From positions 1 to 64,000 of the forward strand of contig JAOPXK010000129.1 of the NCBI GenBank assembly GCA_025965195.1: 64,000 bases of DNA, given 5' to 3'. The stretch is from Marmoricola sp. GTDB taxonomy: Bacteria > Actinomycetota > Actinomycetes > Propionibacteriales > Nocardioidaceae. This document shows, in pieces, positions 49,713 through 58,256 of the stretch (the stretch's first letter is position 1; each line of letters begins with the position of its first letter). The position numbers and the translations under genes are program-made. A model generated the notes under the pieces. It was not told the DNA's origin and made no database searches. It saw only the letters and a list, made by a program, of their open reading frames with translations.

Positions 49713-51581
49713 ATGCGTGGGCTGACGAAAGTGATCATGGGTGGCAGCGCCCTGTCAGCGGCCACCGTCGGGGGGCTGCTGGCCGCCGGCGTGTTCGCAA
49801 CAACTGCGGGCGGCGTGCTCGCCGCACCTCCAGCCCACGCTGACTCACTGACCAGCTTCGGTTCCTGCAACGCCCTGCTCAAGTGGTACGTCGACCGGGG
49901 CGTCCAGGATGTCGGTCCCTACGGCTGGGGTGGCCGGAGGGTCTTCGACACGACGCTGTCCAAGGCCGCCGTCCCGGAGCCGGACGCAGCCACCTCGAGC
50001 GAGACCGGCACGAACACCCAGGAGGCCGGCGTCGACGAGCCCGATGTGGCGAAGACCGACGGCCGGTTCGTCGTACGGATGGATGACAGGCTGGACGTGG
50101 TGGTCACCGACGTCAGCGGCGCTGCTCCGCGAGACGTCGGCCACTACACCCTGCCGAAGGGCAGCTGGGGTGGCCAGCTGCTGCTCGTCGGCCACCACGT
50201 CCTGGTCAGCACCTCGACCGGCGGTGGCATCGCCTTCCCCGTGAAGACCGACTCGATCAGCGGCCGGTCACCGATCTATCCGCGGACCCTCACGCAGAGC
50301 CGGCTGGTCGACCTCGACATCAGCGACCCGGCGAACCCGGTGATCGTGGCCGACGACACCTACTCCGGCAGCCAGATCTCACTGAGGCAGTACGGCGACA
50401 CCGTCCGACTGGTCACCTCGACGCCCCGACCGTCGCTCCGTTTCGTGATGCCCGGCACGAACCTGACGACAGCGCAGGCCACGGCGGCCAACCGCGCGGT
50501 GGTCCGCAGGAGCACGATCGACGACTGGTTGCCGAGCGTGACGACCGACGGCGCGACGAAGCCTCTGGTCGACTGCCAGGACGTGATGCATCCACAGGTG
50601 TTCTCCGGCACGGAGACGCTGGCGGTGATCGGGTACGACGTCGGCAACCCGTCCGACCGCTCGAGCGTGGCGATCACCGCCGGTGGCGGGCTCGTCTACT
50701 CCTCCGACCGCCGGCTCTACGTCGCGACGACGACGGATGACGCACCTCCGGTCGAGGAGCTCAGCCGTGCGCCCAGGCCGACGGCTCCACCGGCCGCGGT
50801 GATCACCCAGATCCATGCGTTCAGGCTCGACGGCACCCGGGCGACGTACGTCGGATCCGGGCAGCTGCCCGGCATCGTCAAGGACCGCTGGTCGCTCGAC
50901 GAGCACGCCGGCAAGCTGCGCGTCGCCGTGTCGTACGCCGGACCCAGCGGAGCCGTCGACCAGAACGGCATCGAGGTGCTCTCCGAGGAGGACGGCGCCC
51001 TGGTCGAGACGGGGGCTCTCAGGGGGCTGGGCATCGACGAGAACCTCCAGGCCGTTCGCTGGTTCGACAACCTCGCCGTCCTCGTCACGTTCCGGCAGGT
51101 CGACCCGCTCTACACGATCGACCTGACCGACCAGGACCACCCGAAAGCCCTTGGAGCGTTGAAGATTCCTGGCTACTCCGGCTATCTGCACCCGATCGGG
51201 AGCGATCTGGTCCTCGGCCTCGGCACGAGCTCGTCGGAAGGCGCACCGTCGAGGGCCCAGGCTGCCGTTTTCGACCTCTCGGACCTGGCACACCCGGTCC
51301 GGGTCTCGACGCACGAGTTCGGTGCGAACACCAACCTCAGCGCGGTCGACGATCCCCGCGCCTTCACCTGGCTGGCCGGCACCTCCACCGCGGTGACCAC
51401 CATCCAGGACGCGACCTCACCCGACGGACCCCGGACAGTCGTCCTCCGGGTCGGCGCCGACGGTTCGCTGGACGTCGCGGGGGCGCCGTCGGCCGGTGGG
51501 TACTCGATCCGGGCGTTGCCCCTGCCGGACAACCGGGTCGCGCTGGTCGGCGACAGCGTCAGGCTGATCACGCTCGGCTGA
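49713..51581 (+). CDS. Secreted C-terminal beta-propeller domain protein
   Basis: 622 residues from ATG at 49713 (start uncertain; no clear ribosome site, a later ATG is possible). Signal peptide 'GGLLAAGVFATTAGGVLAAP' with cleavage near 'AHADS'. The mature protein has 'TNTQEAGVDEPDVAKTDGRF', the hallmark of the beta-propeller family often fused to protease inhibitors or found alone in actinobacteria and archaea, then repeated blade sequences such as 'VLVSTSTGGG', 'RLVDLDISDPANPVIV', 'YTIDLTDQDHPKALGALKIP' and 'AVFDLSDLAHPVRVSTHEFG'. Function unknown, probably extracellular binding. Confidence 0.83.
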   Translation: MRGLTKVIMGGSALSAATVGGLLAAGVFATTAGGVLAAPPAHADSLTSFGSCNALLKWYVDRGVQDVGPYGWGGRRVFDTTLSKAAVPEPDAATSSETGTNTQEAGVDEPDVAKTDGRFVVRMDDRLDVVVTDVSGAAPRDVGHYTLPKGSWGGQLLLVGHHVLVSTSTGGGIAFPVKTDSISGRSPIYPRTLTQSRLVDLDISDPANPVIVADDTYSGSQISLRQYGDTVRLVTSTPRPSLRFVMPGTNLTTAQATAANRAVVRRSTIDDWLPSVTTDGATKPLVDCQDVMHPQVFSGTETLAVIGYDVGNPSDRSSVAITAGGGLVYSSDRRLYVATTTDDAPPVEELSRAPRPTAPPAAVITQIHAFRLDGTRATYVGSGQLPGIVKDRWSLDEHAGKLRVAVSYAGPSGAVDQNGIEVLSEEDGALVETGALRGLGIDENLQAVRWFDNLAVLVTFRQVDPLYTIDLTDQDHPKALGALKIPGYSGYLHPIGSDLVLGLGTSSSEGAPSRAQAAVFDLSDLAHPVRVSTHEFGANTNLSAVDDPRAFTWLAGTSTAVTTIQDATSPDGPRTVVLRVGADGSLDVAGAPSAGGYSIRALPLPDNRVALVGDSVRLITLG

Positions 51582-51605
51582 TCGGATGCGACGTAGGCTC
51601 GACCC

Positions 51606-51875
51606 ATGTGCCGCAACATCCGAACCCTTCACAACTTCGATCCCCCGGCATCACGCGACGAGGTCCACGCAGCGGCCGTCCAGTACGTCCGCAAGATCAG
51701 TGGGACGACGAAGCCGTCGGCTGCCAACCAGGCCGCGTTCGACCAGGCCGTGGACGAGATCGCCCACATCACCAGGCATCTGCTCGAAGACCTGGTCACC
51801 ACGGCACCGCCGAAGAACCGTGAGGCAGAGGCCGCCAAGGCGCGCGCCCGCGCCGAGCTCCGCTATGCCCGCTGA
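51606..51875 (+). CDS. DUF2277 family protein
   Basis: 89 residues. 'MCRNIRTLHNFDPPASRDEV' and 'HAAAVQYVRKISGTTKPSAA' define this short, widespread, uncharacterised family. The C-terminus is a charged helix ('AKARARAELRYAR'). Its last codons overlap the start of the sirtuin gene by 11 bases, so the two are probably co-translated. Confidence 0.92.
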   Translation: MCRNIRTLHNFDPPASRDEVHAAAVQYVRKISGTTKPSAANQAAFDQAVDEIAHITRHLLEDLVTTAPPKNREAEAAKARARAELRYAR

Positions 51876-52695
51876 GGTCTCGACGAGCTCGACCACCGAC
51901 TCGCTCGATCTCCTCGGGTCGCGGCGCTTCGTCGCGCTCACCGGTGCCGGTCTCTCGACCGACTCGGGCATCCCCGACTACCGCGGCCCGGGCGCCCCTG
52001 TCCGGATGCCGATGACCTACCAGGAGTTCGTCGCCGGCCCCGAGAGCCAGCAGCGCTACTGGGCCCGCGCCCACGTTGGCTGGTCGCGGATGCGGGACGC
52101 GGAACCCAACGCAGGCCACCTCGCCCTCGCCCGGCTCGGCCACCGACAGCTCGACCTGCTGATCACCCAGAACGTCGACGGCCTGCACGAGCGCGCCGGC
52201 CAGCCCGACGTGATCGCGTTGCACGGCAGGATCTCCGACGTGATCTGCCTGGACTGCCGGGTCGTCTCGGGCCGGCGCCAGATCCAGGCCCAGATGGCCG
52301 CCGCGAACCCGGGCTACGTCGAGACCCACAGCACGTCGCCGGTCAGACCCGACGGTGACGTCGCGCTGGAGAACACGACCGGCTTCGTCGTACCGACCTG
52401 CGCCTGCGGTGGCCGCCTGAAGCCCGACGTGGTCTTCTTCGGGGAGAACGTCCCCAAGGAGCGCGTCGCGCGTTGCCAGGCGGCGGTCGACGCGACCGAG
52501 GCCCTGCTCGTCGCGGGCTCGTCACTGACGGTGATGTCCGGCCTGCGGTTCGTCCGTCAGGCAGCCAGGCGAGGGATCCCGATCGTGATCCTGAACCGGG
52601 GAGTCACCCGCGGAGACGAGTTTGCGACGTACAAGGTCGAAGCCGGGTGCAGCGAGTTCCTCGGCCGGCTCGACCTGACCATGCTGGCGGGCTGA
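51865..52695 (+). CDS. Sir2-family NAD-dependent protein deacetylase
   Basis: 276 residues from ATG at 51865. 'VALTGAGLSTDSGIPDYRGP' (NAD binding), 'LLITQNVDGLHERAG' (TQNxDxLH), catalytic His in 'VIALHGRISDVICLDC', and four zinc cysteines (CLDC and CACGG). 'PDVVFFGENVP' is the next family motif. Resembles class II (SIRT4-like) bacterial sirtuins. The first residues 'EVSTSSTT' are encoded by the dispersed palindromic repeat, indicating that the repeat created or replaced the N-terminus. Confidence 0.93.
   Translation: MPAEVSTSSTTDSLDLLGSRRFVALTGAGLSTDSGIPDYRGPGAPVRMPMTYQEFVAGPESQQRYWARAHVGWSRMRDAEPNAGHLALARLGHRQLDLLITQNVDGLHERAGQPDVIALHGRISDVICLDCRVVSGRRQIQAQMAAANPGYVETHSTSPVRPDGDVALENTTGFVVPTCACGGRLKPDVVFFGENVPKERVARCQAAVDATEALLVAGSSLTVMSGLRFVRQAARRGIPIVILNRGVTRGDEFATYKVEAGCSEFLGRLDLTMLAG
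51876..51897. repeat. Dispersed palindromic repeat at the sirtuin N-terminus (copy 2)
   Basis: GGTCTCGACGAGCTCGACCA followed by CC. It lies across the DUF2277 stop region and the first codons of the sirtuin gene, encoding VSTSSTT in the sirtuin frame. Palindromic core TCGACGAGCTCGA. Confidence 0.7.
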
Positions 52696-52701
52696 CCGAC
52701 G

Positions 52702-53391
52702 TCAGGCCCGGCCCACGAAGATGTGCTCGGCGGCCTCGAGATCGATCTCCGTGGTCTCGCCCGAGCTGCCGACCATGATGCCTTGAAGTGTGGCCGCCGC
52801 GGCCACGATCTCACCGGGCCGGGCGCCCACGCGGCGCAGCGCACCCATCAGCACCTCGTCCTTCTGCATCTCCTCGGAGATCCGGCGGATCCGCACCAGC
52901 ACACCCTCGATGGACGTGCCGACGACGTCGGACAACGCCTCGACGTCGGTCATGAAACCTTCACTGTCGGCGCTCTCGCCGAGCTCGGCGAGACCCGGGA
53001 TCGGGTTGCCGTACGGCGACTCGGTGGGATGCTTGAGGAGCTCGAGCAGCCGGAGCTCGACCGTCTCGCTCATCACGTGCTCCCAGCGGCAGGCCTCCTC
53101 GTGGACGAGCTCCCAGGGCAGCCCGATCACATCGGTCAGCAGCCGCTCGGCGAGCCGGTGCTTGCGCATCACCCGGGTCGCCAGGCTCATCCCCTGGTCC
53201 GTGAGCTGCAGGTGTCGGTCGCCCTCGACCGTGAGCAGGCCGTCGCGTTCCATCCGGGCGACCGTCTGGCTGACTGTCGGGCCGCTCTGGTGCAGACGCT
53301 CGGCAATCCGGGCGCGCAACGGCGTGATGCCCTCCTCGACCAGCTCATAGATCGTGCGGAGGTACATCTCGGTGGTGTCGATCAGGTCGCT
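52702..53391 (-). CDS. ideR: Iron-dependent repressor IdeR/DtxR
   Basis: 229 residues from GTG at 53391 ([20 protein letters not shown]), the usual IdeR length and start; the 12 upstream residues in the track are doubtful. Winged helix '[20 protein letters not shown]' and '[16 protein letters not shown]', metal-site '[20 protein letters not shown]' (Cys, Glu, His), and a C-terminal SH3-like domain with a '[14 protein letters not shown]'-type sequence. Likely the regulator acting on the iron box of efeUOB 7.6 kb away. Convergent with the sirtuin gene, 6 bases apart. Confidence 0.93.
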   Translation of the reverse strand, partial: SDLIDTTEMYLRTIYELVEEGITPLRARIAERLHQSGPTVSQTVARMERDGLLTVEGDRHLQLTDQGMSLATRVMRKHRLAERLLTDVIGLPWELVHEEACRWEHVMSETVELRLLELLKHPTESPYGNPIPGLAELGESADSEGFMTDVEALSDVVGTSIEGVLVRIRRISEEMQKDEVLMGALRRVGARPGEIVAAAATLQGIMVGSSGETTEIDLEAAEHIFVGRA

Positions 53392-53432
53392 CACCCGCCC
53401 ATTGTTGCCCATCAGGCAATTCAGCATGCAAG

Positions 53433-54182
53433 GTGATGATCGTGGATGAAACCCTGCTGATCGCCCATCGTTTCTGCGGCCCGCCCTCCTCCGGCAACGG
53501 TGGGTACGTCGCGGGTGCTCTCGCCGAGCGCCTCTCCAGTGCGCCAGGTGAGGCAGTCACGGTGTCACTGCGTCACCCGCCGCCGCTCGACGTGCCGATG
53601 GAGGTGATCGTGGTGGACGGGGTGGCAACGCTCTCCCGCGGCGGATCCGTCATCGCGACGGCAGCGATCGCCCAAGCAACCATCGACCCCGTCGAGCCGG
53701 TGTCCTACGACGAGGCGGTCAGCGCAAGCCGGTCCTATCCCGGACTGGCGAACCACCCGTTCCCGACCTGCTTCAGCTGCGGAACCGACCGCACGGACGG
53801 GTTGAGGATCTTCCCGGGGCCGGTCGATCCGGGACCAGGCGGCACAGCGCGGGCGGCCACGCCCTGGACCCCCGACGCGACCATCGCCGGGGCAGATGGG
53901 CAGCAGGCGAGTCTGGCCGCGACCTGGGCGGCGCTGGACTGCTCCGGAGGCTGGGCCGGCGGTGAGCTGACCGGCCGGATGATGGTGCTCGCCCGGATGA
54001 CCGCCATCATCGACGAGCTGCCCCGCATCGGCGAACCCCATGTCGCGATGGGGCAGAAGCTCGGTGAGGATGGCCGCAAGACCATCACCGCGTCCACCCT
54101 GCACGACTCCGATGGGCGGGTGGTGGGACGGGCCGAGCACCTCTGGGTCGCGGTCGACCCCGCGTTGTTCGGACGGGCCTAG
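53433..54182 (+). CDS. Hotdog-fold thioesterase-like conserved hypothetical protein
   Basis: 249 residues, no named function recognised. Sequence suggests two hotdog halves: '[20 protein letters not shown]' near the N-terminus resembles acyl-CoA thioesterase starts, and '[20 protein letters not shown]' with 'FPGPV' (residues about 108-133) is a Cys-pair motif conserved in this actinobacterial group. '[12 protein letters not shown]' forms part of the second half. Possible acyl-CoA binding or hydrolysis. Divergent from ideR with about 40 bases between start codons. Confidence 0.65.
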   Translation: MMIVDETLLIAHRFCGPPSSGNGGYVAGALAERLSSAPGEAVTVSLRHPPPLDVPMEVIVVDGVATLSRGGSVIATAAIAQATIDPVEPVSYDEAVSASRSYPGLANHPFPTCFSCGTDRTDGLRIFPGPVDPGPGGTARAATPWTPDATIAGADGQQASLAATWAALDCSGGWAGGELTGRMMVLARMTAIIDELPRIGEPHVAMGQKLGEDGRKTITASTLHDSDGRVVGRAEHLWVAVDPALFGRA

Positions 54183-54194
54183 CCAGAGCCTGCG

Positions 54195-54635
54195 TCAGTC
54201 GAGCGAGGCGTTGTAGCGAGACAGCCAGCCCACGAAGTCCGACAGGTCGGCCGCCGACCACTCGGCGAGCCGGTCATCGAGGAACTTGCGGCGGTTCCGG
54301 TTCACTGCGTCGAGCCGCGACCGGCCCAGGGCACTGAGCTGCAGGATCGACGCGCGGCCGTCGTTCGGGTCCGGCGTACGGTCGACCAGATCGAGGTCGA
54401 CGAGCTGCTGGACCTGTCGGCTGACGGCACCCTTGTCGATGGCGAAGGTGTCGGCGATCTCGGTGGCCCGCTTGGGCCCCGTGTCGGCGAGGTTGGTCAG
54501 TACGGAGTAGGAGACGGCGTTCAGGTCGGGATGCACGAACTGTGCCCGGAGCACCATCACACGCCGAATCCTGCGGATCAGGACGCCCATCTCGTGTTCG
54601 AGGTCGCGCATGGCGTCGGTTTTGCCTCGCGTCAT
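54195..54635 (-). CDS. MarR-family transcriptional regulator
   Basis: 146 residues from ATG at 54635 (MTRGKTDAMRDLEHEMGVLI); the track's extension runs through the operator region. Winged helix: 'VLTNLADTGPKRATEIADTF', recognition helix 'AIDKGAVSRQVQQLVDLDLV' and wing 'DPNDGRASILQLSALGRSRL'. It lies next to a palindrome and divergent from an MFS exporter, the usual arrangement for a drug-responsive repressor controlling efflux. Confidence 0.87.
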   Translation of the reverse strand: MTRGKTDAMRDLEHEMGVLIRRIRRVMVLRAQFVHPDLNAVSYSVLTNLADTGPKRATEIADTFAIDKGAVSRQVQQLVDLDLVDRTPDPNDGRASILQLSALGRSRLDAVNRNRRKFLDDRLAEWSAADLSDFVGWLSRYNASLD

Positions 54636-54681
54636 CGGCTGTCCCGGTTCGTTGCAATCATGGCTGAAGAATACCCAAATA

Positions 54682-54696
54682 GTTGTAAAATACAAC
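54682..54696. promoter_or_regulatory. Palindromic MarR operator
   Basis: GTTGTAAAATACAAC has perfect 6-base arms (GTTGTA/TACAAC) around AAA, 46 bases upstream of the MarR start, within an AT-rich patch that likely holds the promoter. A further TTGTG half-site follows at about 54701. Confidence 0.7.
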
Positions 54697-54736
54697 CGGG
54701 TTGTGAAGCGGTCTAGCCCAAGCGTACGCACAGCAG

Positions 54737-54796
54737 CGACCCGCAGGCGTGATGCGGAACATCACTTCGGTGGACGACCGGGTCGCCTGCGGGTCG
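54737..54796. repeat. Long hairpin upstream of the MFS gene
   Basis: CGACCCGCAGGCG (54737-54749) and CGCCTGCGGGTCG (54784-54796) are perfect 13-base complements around a 34-base loop. It stands between the MarR promoter and the MFS start in a 240-base gap with no gene. Confidence 0.75.
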
Positions 54797-54975
54797 GGTG
54801 ACTGCTTGTGGATTCGCCAGCAACCGTGCCGGCGGACCGGTGTGCTGCTAGCGAGCAGCCACCTCACGCGTCCTAAGAGAAATCATTTCCTGGACCACCT
54901 CCTTTCCCGTGTGCCACAACGGTAAGTCGGGGGGCGGTGGGAATCAATGGGATTGGCTGCGAGACGATCCTCTGC

Positions 54976-56208
54976 ATGAGGGGGATCCTGACCGACATCC
55001 GCCCTCTTCGCGCATCACCGGCCTTCCGGCGACTCTTCTTCGGCAACTCGGTGGGGCAGCTCGGCCAGCAGATGACAGCGGTCACGGTCGCGATCCAGGT
55101 CTATGCGATCAGCCACTCGTCCTTCGCTGTCGGCGTCATTGGCGCGTGCGCGCTCCTGCCGCTCGTCGGGTTCGGGCTGTACGGCGGCGCGATCGCCGAC
55201 GCGATGGACCGTCGCAAGCTCTCCTTGATGGCCTCGGCGCTGGCGTGGTTCTGCTCGGTTGCGCTCGCAGCACAGGGCTTCCTGCACAACCACCACACCT
55301 GGGTCCTCTATGCGGTGACCGCGTTGCAGTCGGCGGCATTCGCACTGAACAGCCCGGCGCGCAACGCGATGATCGCCCGGCTGCTGCCTCGCGAGCTGCT
55401 GCCCGCCGCCTCCGCGCTGAACATGGCGTCGTTCAACCTCGGCTTCACGCTCGGACCGATGCTCGGTGCGCTTGCCACCAAGTTCGGGGGCTACGGGATG
55501 GCGTACGCGATCGACGCGATCACGTTCTCGGCGTCGTACTACGCGCTGCTCCGGCTGCCGAAGATGCCGCCCGAGGGCAAGGTCTCCAGGCCCGGCCTGC
55601 GCTCGGTCTTCGAGGGCCTGCGCTACCTGCGAACCTCACCGAACCTGCGGATGACCTTCATCATCGACCTCTGCGCGATGGTGCTCGCCCAGCCACGGGC
55701 ACTGTTCCCGGCCATGGCCGCGCGCGTGTACAACGCCGGCACCGGAACGGTCGGCCTGCTCCAGTCGGCACCCGCGATGGGCGCACTGGCGGCATTCCTC
55801 TTCTCGGGCTGGGTCTCGCGCGTTCGGCTGCAGGGACTGGCGGTTGTGATCGCGGTCTGTGGCTACGGCCTCGCCGTCGGCTCTGTCGGGATCACGTCCA
55901 TCCTCTGGGTCGGCGTGATCTGCCTGGCCATCTCGGGAGCGTGCGACATGGTGTCGTCGGCGTACCGCTCCACGATCCTGCAGGTGGCCGCGCCCGACGA
56001 GCTGCGCGGCCGGCTGCAAGGAGTGTTCATCGTCGTCGTCGCGGGTGGACCGAGGGCCGGTGACTTCCTGATCGGCTCCGGCGGCTCGACTCTCGGAGAG
56101 CGGGTCGCGCTCATCGCCGGTGGACTCGCCTGTGTCGCCGGCGTGCTGATCGCCGCGTCGCTGCAGCCGAAGTTTCTCAAGTACGACGCACGCCACCCGA
56201 CCCCCTGA
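54976..56208 (+). CDS. MFS transporter (EntS-like exporter)
   Basis: 410 residues from ATG at 54976 (MRGILTDIRPLRASPAFRRL). Twelve-helix major facilitator of the EntS/enterobactin-exporter type: 'FGNSVGQLGQQMTAVTVAIQ' in helix 1, 'GLYGGAIADAMDRRKLSLMA' (loop 2-3 motif A), 'NSPARNAMIARLLPRELLPA' and 'ASALNMASFNLGFTLGPMLG'. Exports small molecules, possibly siderophores or drugs. The MarR gene and palindrome upstream are divergent and suggest inducible control. Stop is 8 bases before the convergent ABC gene stop. Confidence 0.88.
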   Translation: MRGILTDIRPLRASPAFRRLFFGNSVGQLGQQMTAVTVAIQVYAISHSSFAVGVIGACALLPLVGFGLYGGAIADAMDRRKLSLMASALAWFCSVALAAQGFLHNHHTWVLYAVTALQSAAFALNSPARNAMIARLLPRELLPAASALNMASFNLGFTLGPMLGALATKFGGYGMAYAIDAITFSASYYALLRLPKMPPEGKVSRPGLRSVFEGLRYLRTSPNLRMTFIIDLCAMVLAQPRALFPAMAARVYNAGTGTVGLLQSAPAMGALAAFLFSGWVSRVRLQGLAVVIAVCGYGLAVGSVGITSILWVGVICLAISGACDMVSSAYRSTILQVAAPDELRGRLQGVFIVVVAGGPRAGDFLIGSGGSTLGERVALIAGGLACVAGVLIAASLQPKFLKYDARHPTP

Positions 56209-56216
56209 GCCCGCCG

Positions 56217-58256
56217 CTAGGCGACCACTGCTGCGGCGAACTGGGCGTTGTAGAGGCGGGCGTAGGCCCCGTCCGCAGCGAGCAGCGACTCATGGGTGCC
56301 CTGCTCGACGATCGCTCCGTCCTCCATCACCAGGATCAGGTCGGCGTCACGGATCGTGGAGAGCCGGTGCGCGATCACGAACGACGTACGGTCCGTCCGC
56401 AGGGCTGCCATCGCGTGCTGCAGCAACAGCTCCGTGCGGGTGTCGACCGACGAGGTCGCCTCATCGAGGATCAGCAGCGCCGGGTTGGACAGGAACGCCC
56501 GCGCGATCGTGATCAGCTGGCGCTCGCCCGCGGAGAGGTTCGAACCCTCCTCGTCGATGTGGGTGTCGTAGCCCTCGGGCAGGGAGTGCACGAACCGGTC
56601 GACGAACGTCGCCCGCGCGGCCTCGAGGATCTCCTCGTCGGATGCGTTCGGTCGGCCATAGGCGATGTTCTCCCGGATCGTCCCGGCGAAGAGCCAGGTG
56701 TCCTGCAGCACCATCCCGATCTGGCTGCGCAGCGCGGCGCGCGGCATCGAGTCGATGTCCACCCCGTCGAGCAGGATCTGCCCGGCACTCACGTCGTAGA
56801 ACCGCATCACCAGGTTGACCAGCGTGGTCTTGCCGGCCCCGGTCGGGCCGACGATCGCGACCGTCTGGCCGGGCTCGGCGAGGAGTGACAGGTCCGAGAT
56901 GAGCGGCCGGTCGGCGTCGTAGGAGAAGGACACGTGCTCGAAGCGCACCTCGCCATGACGCTGGACCGCGCCAACCGCGCCGTGCTCCTCGACGGGCTCC
57001 TCCTCGGCGTCGAGGAGCTCGAAGACCCGCTCGGCCGAAGCCACCCCGGACTGCAGGAGATTGGCCATCGACGCGACCTGCGTCAGTGGCTGGGTGAACT
57101 GGCGGGAGTACTGGATGAAGGCCTGCACGTCGCCCAGCGACATCGAGCCGCTCGCCACCCGGAGACCACCGAGCACGGCGATCACCACGTAGTTGAGGTT
57201 CCCGATGAACATCATGATCGGCATGATCAGGCCGCTGATGAACTGCGCACTGAACGAGGCCTTGTAGAGCGCGTCGTTCTCCTTCGCGAAGACCTCCTCG
57301 ACCTCGTGCTGACGGCCGAACACCTTGACCAGCGCGTGGCCCGAGAAGGTCTCCTCGATGTGCCCGTTGAGCTTGCCCGTACGCCGCCACTGGTCGATGA
57401 ACATCCCCTGCGAGCGCTTCATGATCGCCCGGGTGACGAGCATCGACAGCGGCACCGTGATCAGCGCGACCAGCGCCAGCAGCGGCGAGATCCAGAACAT
57501 CATCGCGAGCACTGCCACCACGGTCAGCACGGACGTGAGCAGCTGGCTCATCGTCTGCTGCAGGGTCTGGCTGACGTTGTCGATGTCGTTGGTGACCCGG
57601 CTGAGCAGCTCACCGCGGGGTTGCCGGTCGAAGTAGCTCAGCGGCAGCCGGTTGACCTTGTCCTCGACGTCCGAGCGCATCCGCAGGACAGTCCCCTGCA
57701 CCACGTCGTTGAGCAGGTAGCCCTGCAGCCAGCCGAGCAGCGATGCAGCGACGTACACACCGAGCACGAGCAGCAGCACGGTGCGGACGCTGTCGAAGTT
57801 CACCCCGTGCAGGTCGAAGCTGTTCATCGAGCCGACCAGGTCGGCCAGCCGGCCCTGGTTGTGGTTGCGAAGGCTGTCGGCGATCTGCTGCTGGCTCTGA
57901 CCGGGGAACTCGGCCGAGAGAGTCCTGCCGAGCAGCCCGCCGAAGATCAGGTCGGTTGCCCGGCCGAGGATCTTGGGCCCGAACGCGGTGAGGACGACGC
58001 TGCTGACGGCGAGCACGACGACCCCGATGGCCTTGAACCGTGCAGGCCGCATCCGCCCCATCAGCCTCTTCGCGGACGGACCGAACGTCGACGCCTTCTG
58101 GCCGACCATGCCGCCGAACGGCCCGCGATTCGGTCCACCCGGGTTCGACTGGATGCGCTCGGTCTCCTTGAGCGTGCCGCCGCCCCCGGTGGTCGAGCCT
58201 GGGCCGGTGGTCGAGCTTGTCGAGACCACGTCCCGATCCGAAGTACCCGCGCTCAT
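56217..58256 (-). CDS. Heterodimeric ABC exporter subunit with canonical ATPase
   Basis: 679 residues from ATG at 58256, overlapping the partner's stop (ATGA). A Gly/Thr/Ser-rich N-terminal extension of about 75 residues partly encoded by a palindromic repeat ('VVSTSSTTGPGSTTGG') is followed by a six-helix exporter domain ('FKAIGVVVLAVSSVVLTAFG', 'VLGVYVAASLLGWLQGYLLN') and an ATPase: Walker A 'GPTGAGKTTLVNL', signature 'NLSAGERQLITIARA', Walker B 'ALLILDEATSSVD' with catalytic Glu, and 'FVIAHRLSTIRDADLILVM'. Multidrug or lipid export. Third gene of the tetR-ABC-ABC operon. Confidence 0.93.
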   Translation of the reverse strand: MSAGTSDRDVVSTSSTTGPGSTTGGGGTLKETERIQSNPGGPNRGPFGGMVGQKASTFGPSAKRLMGRMRPARFKAIGVVVLAVSSVVLTAFGPKILGRATDLIFGGLLGRTLSAEFPGQSQQQIADSLRNHNQGRLADLVGSMNSFDLHGVNFDSVRTVLLLVLGVYVAASLLGWLQGYLLNDVVQGTVLRMRSDVEDKVNRLPLSYFDRQPRGELLSRVTNDIDNVSQTLQQTMSQLLTSVLTVVAVLAMMFWISPLLALVALITVPLSMLVTRAIMKRSQGMFIDQWRRTGKLNGHIEETFSGHALVKVFGRQHEVEEVFAKENDALYKASFSAQFISGLIMPIMMFIGNLNYVVIAVLGGLRVASGSMSLGDVQAFIQYSRQFTQPLTQVASMANLLQSGVASAERVFELLDAEEEPVEEHGAVGAVQRHGEVRFEHVSFSYDADRPLISDLSLLAEPGQTVAIVGPTGAGKTTLVNLVMRFYDVSAGQILLDGVDIDSMPRAALRSQIGMVLQDTWLFAGTIRENIAYGRPNASDEEILEAARATFVDRFVHSLPEGYDTHIDEEGSNLSAGERQLITIARAFLSNPALLILDEATSSVDTRTELLLQHAMAALRTDRTSFVIAHRLSTIRDADLILVMEDGAIVEQGTHESLLAADGAYARLYNAQFAAAVVA
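58206..58229. repeat. Dispersed palindromic repeat at the ABC exporter N-terminus (copy 3, plus half copy)
   Basis: GGTGGTCGAGCTTGTCGAGA followed by CCAC; a half copy GGTGGTCGAGCC stands just before it at about 58189-58200. In the ABC frame it encodes VVSTSSTT, and the half copy adds STT. Confidence 0.75.
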
